From NCBI GenBank assembly GCA_023715865.1, contig JAMBOW010000001.1, forward strand, positions 2,294,001 to 2,358,000: DNA of 64,000 nt. Direction: 5' to 3'. Made by a program: the position numbers and the translations under genes. Source of the DNA: Neobacillus mesonae (GTDB lineage: Bacteria; Bacillota; Bacilli; Paenibacillales; Paenibacillaceae). The notes below the pieces were generated by a model. That model was not told where the DNA came from. It made no database searches and saw only the letters and a list, made by a program, of their open reading frames with translations. Below, piece after piece: positions 1 to 8,414 of the stretch (position 1 is its first letter; every line of letters begins with the position of its first letter).

Positions 1-516
1 ATCGGACTCCCCAAGAAATTGCCGATAGCTGTTAATCGTCCCATCATGGCTGACACAATACACCGTTTGATTGAATTCCTTGACCCACTCTAGAAACTCT
101 GCTGCCTTATATTCAAAGTCTTTTTGCGGAATCGTATTGATCCCTTCACTCCATAAAAACTGTTCAGACTGGGCGGCAGTAAATTCAGGATATAGGTGAA
201 AAAGTTCGCTGTAAGTATATATTTCATCACAGCCGAGGGGTTCCCACGCCGGGTTTTGCGGAAACATTCTAGGTCCGAGCAGCGGAGTGACATATTTCTG
301 CACAGAGATGCCCCTGCTCCACACATTCACTGTCTCTATCGTTCTTCTAGTCGGACTAGCGATGATCACATCACCGGATACAAGTGGATACAAAGCACGT
401 AATTGTTCAGCTTGCTGAATTCCCCTCTCAGTTAACGCAGGATGCTTCATATACAGTTGATACGGCCAGTTCACCGTATGGTTTCCTTCAGCATGCCTTA
501 TGAACACAAGTTCCAT
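1..516 (-). CDS. Histidine phosphatase family protein (phosphoglycerate-mutase fold), 3' end cut by window edge
   Basis: The ATG at 516 opens a frame of 172 codons that runs off the left edge without a stop. The N-terminus reads MELVFIRHAEG, which carries the RHG-type motif (here RHAEG) with the histidine that becomes phosphorylated in this family. A second family signature, VSHDGT, lies near residue 160 and supplies the second catalytic histidine. Members remove phosphate from small phosphometabolites or phosphosugars; the substrate cannot be read from sequence. It is the last visible gene of a minus-strand run with the HAD phosphatase at 548 and the serine hydrolase at 1102, 31 bp after the HAD stop. 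Family assignment is firm, substrate unknown. Confidence 0.88.
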   Translation of the reverse strand, partial: MELVFIRHAEGNHTVNWPYQLYMKHPALTERGIQQAEQLRALYPLVSGDVIIASPTRRTIETVNVWSRGISVQKYVTPLLGPRMFPQNPAWEPLGCDEIYTYSELFHLYPEFTAAQSEQFLWSEGINTIPQKDFEYKAAEFLEWVKEFNQTVYCVSHDGTINSYRQFLGESD

Positions 517-547
517 GTTGGTTCCCTCCTGCCTAGAAAAACCTCAC

Positions 548-1105
548 TCATTCTTGGTACCTCTGTTTATTGGCATGGGAAAGCAGCCACTTCACTGCGT
601 CCTGCAGGTCATCAGCTGTATAATCCGGGACAGCTTCTGCCCAGCGGGAACGAAAATCCGTCAGCGATCCAATCCCCCAGCCTGTCTTTACGATGACTTT
701 AATAGCTCCGACGGCATGCGCTGCAAGGATATCTGTGTCGCCAACATCACCAATGACAGCACACTTTGTAAGATCGAGCCCGTACTTTGCTGCCGCTGCA
801 TGAAGCATGCCGGGTTTGGGCTTTCTGCATTCACAAGTTTCTACACTTCCATGAGGGCATATAAAAGCATCATCAAAGCCAAAGGATAAGAACTGCTCTC
901 TGAACTCCTCCTCTGTTGCCTGCTGCTTCGATATCCGATGCTGATTCGTGAATGCAAAAACCTTAATTCCCTTACCCTTTAGCATATGTATGGCTTCAAG
1001 AGCCCCTTCATACAAAATGAAATCCCGCGGATGAATAAAATGTCCTGTTCCTCCAATAGTTCCATCACGGTCTATGAATACAGCTTGCAGCTCCAAATGA
1101 TTCAC
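548..1105 (-). CDS. HAD-IIIA family phosphatase (histidinol-phosphatase/GmhB-like)
   Basis: This 185-residue protein has the HAD phosphatase motifs in order: nucleophile motif DRDGT (about residues 12-16), the Thr of motif II in AFTNQ (about 52), a CECRKPKPG stretch holding the motif III lysine (about 90-98), and the acidic motif IV GDVGDTD (about 118-124). The cysteine-rich segment before KPKPG resembles the zinc-loop subclass that includes GmhB and the phosphatase domain of HisB, although only two cysteines of that loop are evident. The likely reaction is dephosphorylation of a small phosphosugar or histidinol phosphate. Its ATG overlaps the TGA of the upstream serine hydrolase by 4 bp, so the two are translationally coupled. 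Confidence 0.9.
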   Translation of the reverse strand: MNHLELQAVFIDRDGTIGGTGHFIHPRDFILYEGALEAIHMLKGKGIKVFAFTNQHRISKQQATEEEFREQFLSFGFDDAFICPHGSVETCECRKPKPGMLHAAAAKYGLDLTKCAVIGDVGDTDILAAHAVGAIKVIVKTGWGIGSLTDFRSRWAEAVPDYTADDLQDAVKWLLSHANKQRYQE

Positions 1106-1968
1106 CCCTCGCCTTCAATATTGTTTGTCAGCTGATCGTAGATCATTTTCCCTATCCGTTGGACAATCGGGTTGCCTATTCGCTGTGCTTCCTCGTAGAT
1201 ATCCGTTGTCGTTACTTCGGTCATAACTGCAATAGCAAGCTCCTTACCCGGAATTAAAAAATACCCCGTATCATGGGTAACATTAGCCGCTTCTCCTGTC
1301 TTATGCGCTATTCGCTTGCCCGCAAGAACAGCCCCAAATTTCGTAGTCACTTCTTGCTCGGACATCCAAGAAAGCAAAAGACGGGTTGATTCTTTGGACA
1401 ACAACTTTCCTTCGTATATGTATACAAGAAGCTGAGTAAGTTCTTTGGCATCTGCATAATTGTCTCCATCAGGGGATTGGACAGGTGCAAACATTTTGCG
1501 CCCCAGCTTTGTCCCTTTCATTTTCAGTCCATGGAGCAGAGCTTTTACCCGTTCGAAACGAACAACGTCAATCAGGACATTGGTAGCTGTATTATCCGAC
1601 TGAGTAATCATAAGCCTTGCCAGATGCTCAATCGTAGCTTGAAGGGGCATGGATTCCTGCTGAAGTGAGCCTGATCCGCCTACAGCATCCTCCGATCGGA
1701 CAGTGACTTCATGATGAAGCAAAATTTCACCTAAATCAATCATCTGAAACAAAGCACACACGATCACGAGCTTGATTGTACTTGCTGACTTATAGCGCTC
1801 CTCTGATCCGAGAGAAAAGCATTCGTATCCATGCGCACCGCTTAAATCTGCAGCACTGACAGTCACTCGAATCCCGTCTTGATCTGCTTTTTCTATGATT
1901 GGGATTATTAGCTTGATCAAATCTTCATATGAGCCCGGACATGGAGATTGTGACGGACAATTCTGCAT
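1102..1968 (-). CDS. Class A beta-lactamase-fold serine hydrolase
   Basis: The protein has the penicillin-recognising serine hydrolase motifs in correct order: STIK (nucleophile Ser and Lys, about residues 63-66 from this start), SDN (about 124-126) and KTG (about 223-225). I chose the ATG at 1968 because an AAGGAG lies 10 bp upstream; an in-frame GTG at 2019 would add 17 residues but has no ribosome binding site. No signal peptide is visible, so the protein may be cytosolic, which is unusual for a true beta-lactamase. The omega-loop Glu of classical enzymes is not obvious. It may be a lactamase-related hydrolase of other esters or amides. It is the first gene of a coupled operon with two phosphatases. 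Confidence 0.85.
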   Translation of the reverse strand: MQNCPSQSPCPGSYEDLIKLIIPIIEKADQDGIRVTVSAADLSGAHGYECFSLGSEERYKSASTIKLVIVCALFQMIDLGEILLHHEVTVRSEDAVGGSGSLQQESMPLQATIEHLARLMITQSDNTATNVLIDVVRFERVKALLHGLKMKGTKLGRKMFAPVQSPDGDNYADAKELTQLLVYIYEGKLLSKESTRLLLSWMSEQEVTTKFGAVLAGKRIAHKTGEAANVTHDTGYFLIPGKELAIAVMTEVTTTDIYEEAQRIGNPIVQRIGKMIYDQLTNNIEGEG

Positions 1969-2106
1969 AAAGGAATAGCTCCTTACCCATTTATTGTTTC
2001 GAACCCGCATTCTCTCCACTATGTTAACACTAATAAGGATATTTCTTCCATAATATTATTTTACAGGCTCAAAAAGTTCTAAACATTTTTTCTGATACCG
2101 CTTCAT

Positions 2107-2122
2107 TCATTTGCACAAGATA
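2107..2122 (+). promoter_or_regulatory. Putative CdaR operator, copy upstream of the regulator gene
   Basis: TCATTTGCACAAGATA lies about 80 bp upstream of the cdaR-type gene and matches 15 of 16 bases of the motif upstream of the gntP permease at 5911-5926. Within the cdaR leader its TGCACA core (2112-2117) is mirrored by TGTGCA at 2144-2149, giving an inverted repeat across the expected promoter. A repeated motif limited to the two promoters of one pathway suggests the binding site of the local regulator. Confidence 0.5.
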
Positions 2123-2201
2123 AGTTATACTTTTAAAAATAGATGTGCATTATAAAACGTTATGAATATAGAAGTTTCCCTTGACTAGGAAAGGAAGAGA
2201 A

Positions 2202-3236
2202 ATGTATCAGTTATCCAAGGCATTGGCACAAGATATTGTAGACCGTATGATGAAAGACATTCCATATAATATCAACATTATGAATGATAAAGGCATCATT
2301 ATCGGCAGCGGCAACCGGGATCGGATCGGCACGGAGCATCGCGGAGCAATTAAGGCTCTAGAGAGCGGAGAAATGGTAGAGGTATGGGAAGATCAACGTT
2401 ATGAGAAAAAGGGGACAAACGAACCTATCGTCATTAATCAAGTCCGTGTAGGCGTCATCGGCATATCGGGCAGCCCAGAAGAAGTTCGTCCTTTTTGTAA
2501 TATTGTGAGAACCACCGTTGTTCTTCTGATTGAGCAAGGGATGGCCCTGCAATCGATGCAAAATGAAGCCAACCGCAAAAAAGCTTTTCTTGAGGTTTTA
2601 CTTCATCATCAAGGTGCTTACACGCAAAAGCTGCAGAAAAGGGCGCTTGCCTACAATATTGACGTCTTACTTCCGACAACCGTAATTTATATCGAGCATC
2701 CGGGTATGAACTCCGAGCTGTCCAATATCCTTCTGCTTCACCCATCTTTTATTATTGAGGAAGATGCCTGTATTATTCTTATCCAGGATACCAAAGAGAT
2801 GAAGACGGTGATCAAACAGCTGCAGCAAATCAAGCCGTTGCTCAAGATCAGTGTCTCCAGACATGAGACTCACATTGCTGACAGCTACCATCAGGCCAAA
2901 TCCGCTATGAAAATAAGCCAAGCTTTACGGCTTCCTGAAACGATCACGCTGTATGACCAAGTCGAGTTTCTCGTGAAATTAAGTGAAGCCGAGCTAACCG
3001 GACCCGAGCAGCTTATTACAAGACTTGAGGACAAAGAATCCGTTGATCTGCTCGATACATTACGGACATTCATCAATCATAACGGCAGCGTGTCTCTAAC
3101 ATCTGCAGAGCTTAATATTCACCGCAATACGCTCCAATACCGGCTGAAAAGGATTCAGGATTTGACAGAAAAAGATCCTAGAAACGTGCTTCAGCTGTTC
3201 GAGCTGACTCTTGGTCTAGTAGCTCTCTACAAATAG
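2202..3236 (+). CDS. cdaR: CdaR-type sugar-diacid/glycerate transcriptional regulator
   Basis: The 344-residue protein begins with a sugar diacid recognition domain (about residues 1-130, with the conserved run NIMNDKGIIIGSGN near residue 30) and ends with a PucR-type helix-turn-helix (about 285-340; LNIHRNTLQYRLKRI is typical). The ATG at 2202 is preferred over an upstream TTG because AGGAAAGG lies 6-7 bp before it. In Escherichia coli CdaR activates D-glucarate, D-galactarate and D-glycerate uptake and use. Here it lies next to a convergent glycerate kinase and GntP-type permease, so D-glycerate or a related acid is the probable effector. It ends at a strong bidirectional terminator. Confidence 0.92.
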   Translation: MYQLSKALAQDIVDRMMKDIPYNINIMNDKGIIIGSGNRDRIGTEHRGAIKALESGEMVEVWEDQRYEKKGTNEPIVINQVRVGVIGISGSPEEVRPFCNIVRTTVVLLIEQGMALQSMQNEANRKKAFLEVLLHHQGAYTQKLQKRALAYNIDVLLPTTVIYIEHPGMNSELSNILLLHPSFIIEEDACIILIQDTKEMKTVIKQLQQIKPLLKISVSRHETHIADSYHQAKSAMKISQALRLPETITLYDQVEFLVKLSEAELTGPEQLITRLEDKESVDLLDTLRTFINHNGSVSLTSAELNIHRNTLQYRLKRIQDLTEKDPRNVLQLFELTLGLVALYK

Positions 3237-3250
3237 ATGTTCGAACTAAA

Positions 3251-3300
3251 AAAGCACAGACAGCGTATCTTTTCTCTATCGCTGTCTGTGCTTTATTTTT
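3251..3300. terminator. Bidirectional intrinsic terminator between cdaR and glxK
   Basis: A 15-bp perfect stem (3251-3265 paired with 3280-3294) encloses a 14-nt loop. It is preceded by a run of A and followed by a run of T, so it can end transcription from the plus-strand regulator and the convergent minus-strand kinase. Confidence 0.93.
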
Positions 3301-3321
3301 TATCTCTATCCTATTCCAATG

Positions 3322-4461
3322 CTAAGCTAGCTTAAGAATCCGTCCGATATTCTCACATGTTCTCTCCACATTTTTGGGTCCGTCAACTAACAGCTTCTCG
3401 ATGTCTGATGCGCCAGGTACGATACCGAAGATTGCATCAATACCTTCTTCATACAACGCTTCTACGCCTTCGCCGATGTAACCAGCCAGTGCAATCACTT
3501 TCTTGCCTTCCTGCTTCGCTGCCTTGGCAACGCCATAAGGTGTCTTACCAAATTGAGTCTGGAAGTCCATACCGCCTTCACCCGTAAAGCAGTAGTCCGC
3601 AGCTGCCAGCTTGTTACGAAGTCCCGTGTACTCAATGACGATATCGATTCCGCGCTGAAGTGTTGCTTGTGTAAAGATAAGAAGTCCTGCGCCAAGGCCT
3701 CCGGCTGCTCCTGCACCCGGGATATCACGAACGTCCTTGTTCAACTGCTCTTTAACCACCGCAGCATAGTTCGCTAAATTAGCATCGAGCGCAAGTACCA
3801 TCTCCGGTGTAGCGCCTTTTTGCGGTCCAAATACATGAGATGCGCCCGTCTCTCCGCATAGCGGATTCGTAACATCACAAGCGACGATAATTTCCACATC
3901 TGCGAGCCGTGCATCAAGCTCACTTACATCGATCGAAGCGAGACGGCCGAGACTGCCTCCGCCGCGCGGCAGCGTATTGCCTTCAGCATCCAGAAACTTC
4001 GCACCGAGCGCTTCAGCCATACCCGCACCGCCGTCATTTGTCGCACTGCCGCCAATGCCGATAATGATCTTTTTGATTCCTTGATTCAGACACTCTTTGA
4101 TGAGTTCGCCTGTGCCATATGTTGTTGTGATCAAAGGGTTCTTTGTTTCTTTCGTTACCAGGTGGATTCCGCTTGCCGAAGCCATCTCAATGGCAGCAGT
4201 CACTCCGTCCCCCATCATTCCATATTTAGCGGTAACAATCTGTCCTAAGGGTCCAACGACCTCTTTTTCAACAAGTTTCCCGCCTGTTGCATCAACGAGA
4301 GATTGAACCGTTCCTTCGCCGCCATCCGCCATCGGGACGTGCACATAATTTGCTTCAGGAAATGCTTTGCGCAAGCCTGCTTCCATCGCAATACATACTT
4401 CCTTTGCCGTCATGCTTTCTTTAAAAGAATCGGGTGCCAGCAAAAATGTTGGTTGTGTCAT
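3322..4461 (-). CDS. glxK: Glycerate kinase (GlxK/GarK family)
   Basis: The 379-residue protein matches glycerate kinase type 1: N-terminal LLAPDSFKESMTA, MADGGEGT (about 47), the glycine-rich IGIGGSATNDGGAG (about 137) and a C-terminal AGYIGEG segment. It phosphorylates D-glycerate with ATP; members of this family give 2- or 3-phosphoglycerate. The ATG at 4461 follows GAGGTGAGAGG directly; a GTG nine bases upstream lies inside that ribosome binding site and is unlikely. It lies 41 bp downstream of the GntP permease on the same strand and should be cotranscribed with it. Confidence 0.95.
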   Translation of the reverse strand: MTQPTFLLAPDSFKESMTAKEVCIAMEAGLRKAFPEANYVHVPMADGGEGTVQSLVDATGGKLVEKEVVGPLGQIVTAKYGMMGDGVTAAIEMASASGIHLVTKETKNPLITTTYGTGELIKECLNQGIKKIIIGIGGSATNDGGAGMAEALGAKFLDAEGNTLPRGGGSLGRLASIDVSELDARLADVEIIVACDVTNPLCGETGASHVFGPQKGATPEMVLALDANLANYAAVVKEQLNKDVRDIPGAGAAGGLGAGLLIFTQATLQRGIDIVIEYTGLRNKLAAADYCFTGEGGMDFQTQFGKTPYGVAKAAKQEGKKVIALAGYIGEGVEALYEEGIDAIFGIVPGASDIEKLLVDGPKNVERTCENIGRILKLA

Positions 4462-4502
4462 CCCTCTCACCTCATAAATTCAAATTTATATTTACATATT
4501 TC

Positions 4503-5801
4503 TTATAAGAAAAACCCGTAAAGCAATGTCGCTACAATAGCCATCGTTCCGCCGACAATGGCTTCGTAAGGCACTAGGCCCATCCGCTGCTTGATCGACA
4601 TGTTCATGCTACCTGCAGTAACGTGGAAGTAGTTACCTTGCGGCAAGGAGTCAATCACCGTTGCCCCGGTATGAACCATAGCCGCTGCGGCAAGAGGTGC
4701 AGTTCCCATATTCAGAATCGCTTCACCAAATGAACCGGTAGCAAGAATAACCCCTGTTGATGTAGAAGCCGTTGCTGCTGCCATCAGAATACCTGCAATT
4801 GGTGCAAGGAACGTACCGGAAATGCCGGAGGCTTCAATAATGCTTACAACTTGAGTGGATAGATCAGAATTAGAGATCAGTCCAGCAATACCGCCGGCTC
4901 CGAGCAGGATGAGAACGGTTGCAGTCATTTTATTAAGACCGGAAGCAGAGTAGTCCAAAATTTTGTTTGCTTTGCCCATCGCAAGCATACCGATGACCCC
5001 AGCAATTGGCAGAATATACATGGCGTCCACTTTAAAGCTTGCCAGCAAATCGATATTAAGAATGGAACCAATTGGGTTAATCATCAGCAGAATGACAGCT
5101 ACGAGCGGCGCCACAATTGCTGTTTTAAGCGGCGGATATTTGGAAGAGTCTACTTCTTCGTCATTTGCCGCTTCCTCAGCTGACACCATGGCTCCTTTGT
5201 TCTTCAGCATGGATGCCACGATAACGGTTACAGCTAGTCCAAACAAAGCAGGGATAAAGCCTGCAATCATGACTTGGCTCAAATCCAGATTAAAGCCGTT
5301 TGCCGCTGCGATGGTATTCGGGTTAGGGGAGATGATATTACCTGCTTTACCCCCGCCTGAAAGCGCAAGCAAAAGTGCGATCTTGGAAATGCCCATTTTG
5401 TTACCTACTGAGAGTGCAATGGGTGCAACAATGAGAACGGCTACAGGAATGAAGACACCTACAGCTGTAATAATCATTGTGGCTAGAGCCAGCGCTAAAA
5501 TCGCTTTACCGCCGCCAAATTTTCTAACAATTGCCTGTGCGATCGTTTCAGCAGCACCAGACTCCATCATAACGCCGGCCAGAACCCCTGCGGCGAGTAC
5601 CCTGAGGACCGTACCCATGACGCTTTGTGTTCCGCTGACCAACACATTAATGGTTTCTTGCAGATTCGCACCACCGATTAATGCTCCGATTATTGCTCCT
5701 AAAAACAATGCATACACCGGATTCAGCTTTCTCAAGATGAGGATGATCGCAATGGCAAGTCCAACTAGCGCCCCGATCCAACTGATGGTTAATCCGTCCA
5801 T
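4503..5801 (-). CDS. GntP family permease, probable D-glycerate/organic acid transporter
   Basis: The 432-residue protein is almost wholly hydrophobic with about 12-14 membrane segments. It carries GntP family signatures such as NPVYALFLGAIIGAL near residue 27, an SPNPNT motif near 155 and a C-terminal STGVILATGSFGE stretch. GntP proteins are proton symporters for gluconate and related sugar acids. Its place ahead of a glycerate kinase and beside a CdaR regulator argues for D-glycerate as substrate. The promoter region holds a cre-like box and a copy of the putative CdaR motif. A long open frame on the opposite strand is a coding shadow. Confidence 0.93.
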   Translation of the reverse strand: MDGLTISWIGALVGLAIAIILILRKLNPVYALFLGAIIGALIGGANLQETINVLVSGTQSVMGTVLRVLAAGVLAGVMMESGAAETIAQAIVRKFGGGKAILALALATMIITAVGVFIPVAVLIVAPIALSVGNKMGISKIALLLALSGGGKAGNIISPNPNTIAAANGFNLDLSQVMIAGFIPALFGLAVTVIVASMLKNKGAMVSAEEAANDEEVDSSKYPPLKTAIVAPLVAVILLMINPIGSILNIDLLASFKVDAMYILPIAGVIGMLAMGKANKILDYSASGLNKMTATVLILLGAGGIAGLISNSDLSTQVVSIIEASGISGTFLAPIAGILMAAATASTSTGVILATGSFGEAILNMGTAPLAAAAMVHTGATVIDSLPQGNYFHVTAGSMNMSIKQRMGLVPYEAIVGGTMAIVATLLYGFFL

Positions 5802-5843
5802 CTTTGTATGCCCCCTTATGTCTATGAATTCGTTTTCTTTATT

Positions 5844-5857
5844 TGAATACGTTTTCA
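5844..5857. promoter_or_regulatory. Catabolite-responsive element (cre), CcpA site for gntP-glxK
   Basis: TGAATACGTTTTCA matches the cre consensus TGWAANCGNTNWCA at 13 of 14 positions. It begins 43 bp upstream of the permease start and abuts a TATACT -10 (5857-5862, minus strand). This placement next to the expected transcription start fits carbon catabolite repression by CcpA. The -35 region is weak, as expected for an activator-dependent promoter. Confidence 0.7.
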
Positions 5858-5910
5858 GTATAAATTGAATTCAACAAAAGAAATATTGAAAAACGGACGA
5901 TTTTTATTGG

Positions 5911-5926
5911 TCATTTGCACAATATA
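5911..5926 (+). promoter_or_regulatory. Putative CdaR operator, copy upstream of gntP
   Basis: TCATTTGCACAATATA differs by one base from the motif at 2107-2122 upstream of cdaR. It lies about 50 bp upstream of the likely gntP -10, a suitable place for an activator. Confidence 0.5.
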
Positions 5927-5946
5927 TTCCCCTTTCTTTTTCCATG

Positions 5947-5972
5947 AAAAAAACGGAGCTTAAGCGCTCCGC
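5947..5972 (-). terminator. Intrinsic terminator of a small unassigned transcript
   Basis: CGGAGC (5954-5959) pairs with GCTCCG (5966-5971), and the minus strand then runs into seven T residues. The upstream cupin gene already has its own terminator at 6219-6260, so this one implies transcription starting between the two. Confidence 0.75.
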
Positions 5973-6218
5973 ATTTCTTATCTGATATATATGTGACTTG
6001 CATATAATCCATTTACTTCCAAATAAGATACTATGCTGCTCTTACCCTTTCTTCCTTCTGTAAAATTAAGCTTTAGCGAAGCAGCCAGTCGATCAACTTT
6101 CTTCCCTGCTCCTTGGTCATTTGCTGAATAGAAATCTGAGGTCGATATGCCATTTTTAAAGATATCGACGGCCATTTATATCGGATTATTGACTTAACAA
6201 ATGAGCAGTAGCATATAC
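5973..6218 (-). other. Unassigned region between two minus-strand terminators (possible small RNA or degraded gene)
   Basis: The 483-bp gap between gntP and the cupin gene holds the gntP promoter (5802-5930), a terminator (5947-5972), this stretch and the cupin terminator (6219-6260). This part contains an 8-bp perfect hairpin, GTCGATAT (6141-6148) with ATATCGAC (6162-6169). It also has open frames of about 65 codons without a convincing ribosome binding site (one spans 5978-6175). I recognise no protein family. A short noncoding RNA, a degraded gene or a diverged small protein remain possible. Confidence 0.35.
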
Positions 6219-6260
6219 AAAAAAGAGATCCATGTTCAGAAGGAATATGGGTCTCTTTGT
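6219..6260 (-). terminator. Terminator of the cupin gene
   Basis: On the minus strand AAGAGACCCAT pairs with ATGGATCTCTT with one mismatch and is followed by a run of T. It lies just beyond the cupin stop codon. Confidence 0.85.
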
Positions 6261-6284
6261 CTATATTCATTAATAAGGAAGACA

Positions 6285-6650
6285 CTAGCTATGATTCCAT
6301 TCAACTTCCTTCATTTTTAAGCCTGAGATATTTCCTTCCACTACAAAAGCAGTAAGCCCGGTATCGCTTCGTGTCTCGTGCTGCTCTCCTTTTTCCCATA
6401 ACACAGCAAACCCGGGCTGAAGCGGATACTCAACTCCTTCTCCTCCAGTGACGATGCCTTCACCATCAATTAGGAGGAATAATTGATCTGTAGCCGCAGG
6501 ATGGTGACCAATTATGCCCTCTGGTCCGAGCCGTATACAAGCCATACGTACATTAGATTCTTCATGCAGTATTCCAGTAAGGCTGAAATTTTGACTTCCA
6601 TAAGCAGAAATCTTATTTCCCGCCATTGAGCTGAAATCATAAATTTTCAT
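6285..6650 (-). CDS. Cupin domain protein
   Basis: The 121-residue protein is a single small beta-barrel cupin. It has the pattern of motif 1 (GIIGHHPAATDQLFLLIDGEG, with a His pair near residue 48) and motif 2 (LQPGFAVLWEKGEQHETRS, with a His near 92). Such proteins bind a metal and act as small-molecule enzymes or ligand sensors; no substrate can be inferred. AAGGGGG lies 8-9 bp upstream of the ATG. It is a monocistronic gene 73 bp after the DinB gene and has its own terminator. Confidence 0.85.
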   Translation of the reverse strand: MKIYDFSSMAGNKISAYGSQNFSLTGILHEESNVRMACIRLGPEGIIGHHPAATDQLFLLIDGEGIVTGGEGVEYPLQPGFAVLWEKGEQHETRSDTGLTAFVVEGNISGLKMKEVEWNHS

Positions 6651-6723
6651 TTGTTTCGTCCCCCTTGTTTCACACTAGATCTCAGTTAATGATTCCAATT
6701 CGATCACACTGCCAATCTACGGT

Positions 6724-7251
6724 TTAGAACTTTGAATTTTGAGCTCTATATGATTTCTTTAAAGCTCCAATCTGAGCGTAATGATGTCTGCTGTGATCAG
6801 CAACATGCCAGATCCCCCAGCGAATTGAAGCTGTATTTCCATTTTCAAATGGAACCTGCTCTTCCAGCTGCGAGTCCCGTATACTCATACATACATTTCT
6901 GAACATTTCCTGAATTTGCTCATACTCCTGAATCAAGGTGTTCAGTGAAATATTTCTAACCACAGGAAGACTTCCGTCCTCAGCGATCATAGGTCCAAGC
7001 TTATGAATCCAAACTTCGGGCACTTCCTTAGCTTGCAGCCGATACACCCAATGAAGGTCAACGACAGCTAAATGCCTCAGCAGCTGAGCAATACTGTTCT
7101 GCTCTTCTTTTGGGGCTCTATAGTCGATTTCTTCTTGGGAAAGGTCTCTGACGAACCTTTTTAATCTTTCAAAATTATAAATTACCATAGAGTGCAGCAA
7201 ACCTACGGTGCTGTCCATTTCCTGATTCATTTCGAAATCATAATGTTTCAT
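6724..7251 (-). CDS. DinB/DfsB-fold metal-dependent protein
   Basis: The 175-residue protein has the DinB four-helix pattern with three metal-ligand histidines: His60 in SIAQLLRHLA and a C-terminal HVADHSRHHYAQI cluster with His149, His153 and His156/157. Characterised relatives are thiol-dependent (bacillithiol or mycothiol) S-transferases or hydrolases that detoxify electrophiles. It is one of three DinB-fold proteins here; the others are at 17239 and 30876. It lies 22 bp downstream of a GrpB gene on the same strand. Confidence 0.88.
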   Translation of the reverse strand: MKHYDFEMNQEMDSTVGLLHSMVIYNFERLKRFVRDLSQEEIDYRAPKEEQNSIAQLLRHLAVVDLHWVYRLQAKEVPEVWIHKLGPMIAEDGSLPVVRNISLNTLIQEYEQIQEMFRNVCMSIRDSQLEEQVPFENGNTASIRWGIWHVADHSRHHYAQIGALKKSYRAQNSKF

Positions 7252-7273
7252 TCCATTCCCTCTTTCAAGCTTT

Positions 7274-7819
7274 CTAAAAATCGCTAGGTCCCGGTCTCCA
7301 CCCTGCTTTCATTGACCATGCATGTGCTTTTTGCAGAATATGCCACACGATGGGTCCCTTCTCCTCCACATACATACTGCGATCCCTTCTATACAGCTGA
7401 AGCAGTCGGTATTTCTCTTGTTCATACAGCAATGCGTCCTCCTGATGCACACGTAAATAATCACGAAATAACAAGCTTAACTGCTCTGACCAGCTGCCCT
7501 GTTCTCTCACATGGATGTGGGTTCGCTTTGTACCCGGATGCTCGCGGAAGTATGATTTGGTCAGATCAGGATTACTATCTCTATGTATAAAACCTATCGA
7601 CTCCAGTCCAGGCTTGTACAATTCTTCTAAACCTAAGTGGTGTACAGATACTTGTATATCAATGATAGGCTTGGCCGCGAGTCCCCGAACAGACGTTGAA
7701 CCGATATGATCAATTCTTACTGCTGCTCCTTCAGTTAATGCGGCTCTAATCATCTGACCCATTTCCTTTGCCTCTGTTACCCAATACGGGTCATAGGGAA
7801 CTACAACGATGTCATCCAT
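7274..7819 (-). CDS. GrpB family protein
   Basis: This 181-residue protein carries the GrpB/UPF0157 signature VRIDHIGSTSVRGLAAKPIIDI (residues about 34-56), typical of a nucleotidyltransferase-like fold, followed by the family's HVHVRE-like strand. The biochemical activity of GrpB proteins is not settled. GGAGG lies 4-8 bp before the ATG. A second GrpB protein is encoded at 53590, so the window has two diverged paralogues. It probably forms a two-gene unit with the DinB gene. Confidence 0.9.
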   Translation of the reverse strand: MDDIVVVPYDPYWVTEAKEMGQMIRAALTEGAAVRIDHIGSTSVRGLAAKPIIDIQVSVHHLGLEELYKPGLESIGFIHRDSNPDLTKSYFREHPGTKRTHIHVREQGSWSEQLSLLFRDYLRVHQEDALLYEQEKYRLLQLYRRDRSMYVEEKGPIVWHILQKAHAWSMKAGWRPGPSDF

Positions 7820-7892
7820 TTAGCCTCCACTTGTTACATCGTATTTAATTTAAGACACTGCTAACTAACAATTGAGGGACTATCTAATCCCC

Positions 7893-8414
7893 CTAATCTC
7901 GGAGAAACAAGCCGCAATGATCTGTCACATCCTGAAGAACGGACTCCTCCGAATTCCAATAAGCCGGAAAGCTCAAGTCATAGTTGCCTTGAATAACAAT
8001 CTTACCATCTCCAAAAATAAAATCAGAGAACATGACTTCCAGAACAGAGAGCTTGGCAAGCAGTTCTATTTCATCTTGAGTTTCCACCATAATATAGTCC
8101 TCTTGCAGAACACGTAATTCTTTATAAATATGCTGATTAACTGTTCCTAATCTTTTATCTGACCTTCTATTTAAACTGCGGTTACGCCGCAAAATAACGG
8201 TACAGCCCATCCAATTGTACATTTCCTTAAAAAAGGCGATAAATTTCTCTTCATGCTGCAAATGATAGGAGTAAGGAATGATTATTTCCGCTGCTTCTCT
8301 CTCACTCAAAATATGTTTCTGCACATCAAGTACAGAATAATGAGCGTACAGCGACTCCAATGCATCTTCATCCTGTACAAGTTTAAATAAATTATCATGC
8401 TGCAATGCTTTCAA
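7893..8414 (-). CDS. Hypothetical protein
   Basis: I do not recognise this 173-residue protein. It is soluble, without signal peptide or membrane segment, rich in charged residues, with a basic stretch (RRNRSLNRRSDKR, about residues 78-90) in the middle and an aromatic C-terminal part. The start is a TTG with AGGAG about 8 bp upstream; no ATG is better placed. It is followed by the GrpB gene 73 bp downstream. Confidence 0.65.
   Translation of the reverse strand: MKALQHDNLFKLVQDEDALESLYAHYSVLDVQKHILSEREAAEIIIPYSYHLQHEEKFIAFFKEMYNWMGCTVILRRNRSLNRRSDKRLGTVNQHIYKELRVLQEDYIMVETQDEIELLAKLSVLEVMFSDFIFGDGKIVIQGNYDLSFPAYWNSEESVLQDVTDHCGLFLRD

Noticed and set aside
1102..1968. A beta-lactamase giving antibiotic resistance
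   Set aside because: There is no signal peptide and no obvious omega-loop Glu; the fold is shared with hydrolases of other roles.
4963..5868. Long plus-strand open frame of 301 codons
   Set aside because: It lies antisense to the gntP permease, has a biased Ser/Ala/Met composition typical of a shadow of a hydrophobic protein, and no ribosome binding site.
6073..6285. Minus-strand frame of 70 codons before the orphan region
   Set aside because: Its first part overlaps the cupin terminator hairpin (6219-6260), and its start lies at the end of the cupin gene without a ribosome binding site of its own.
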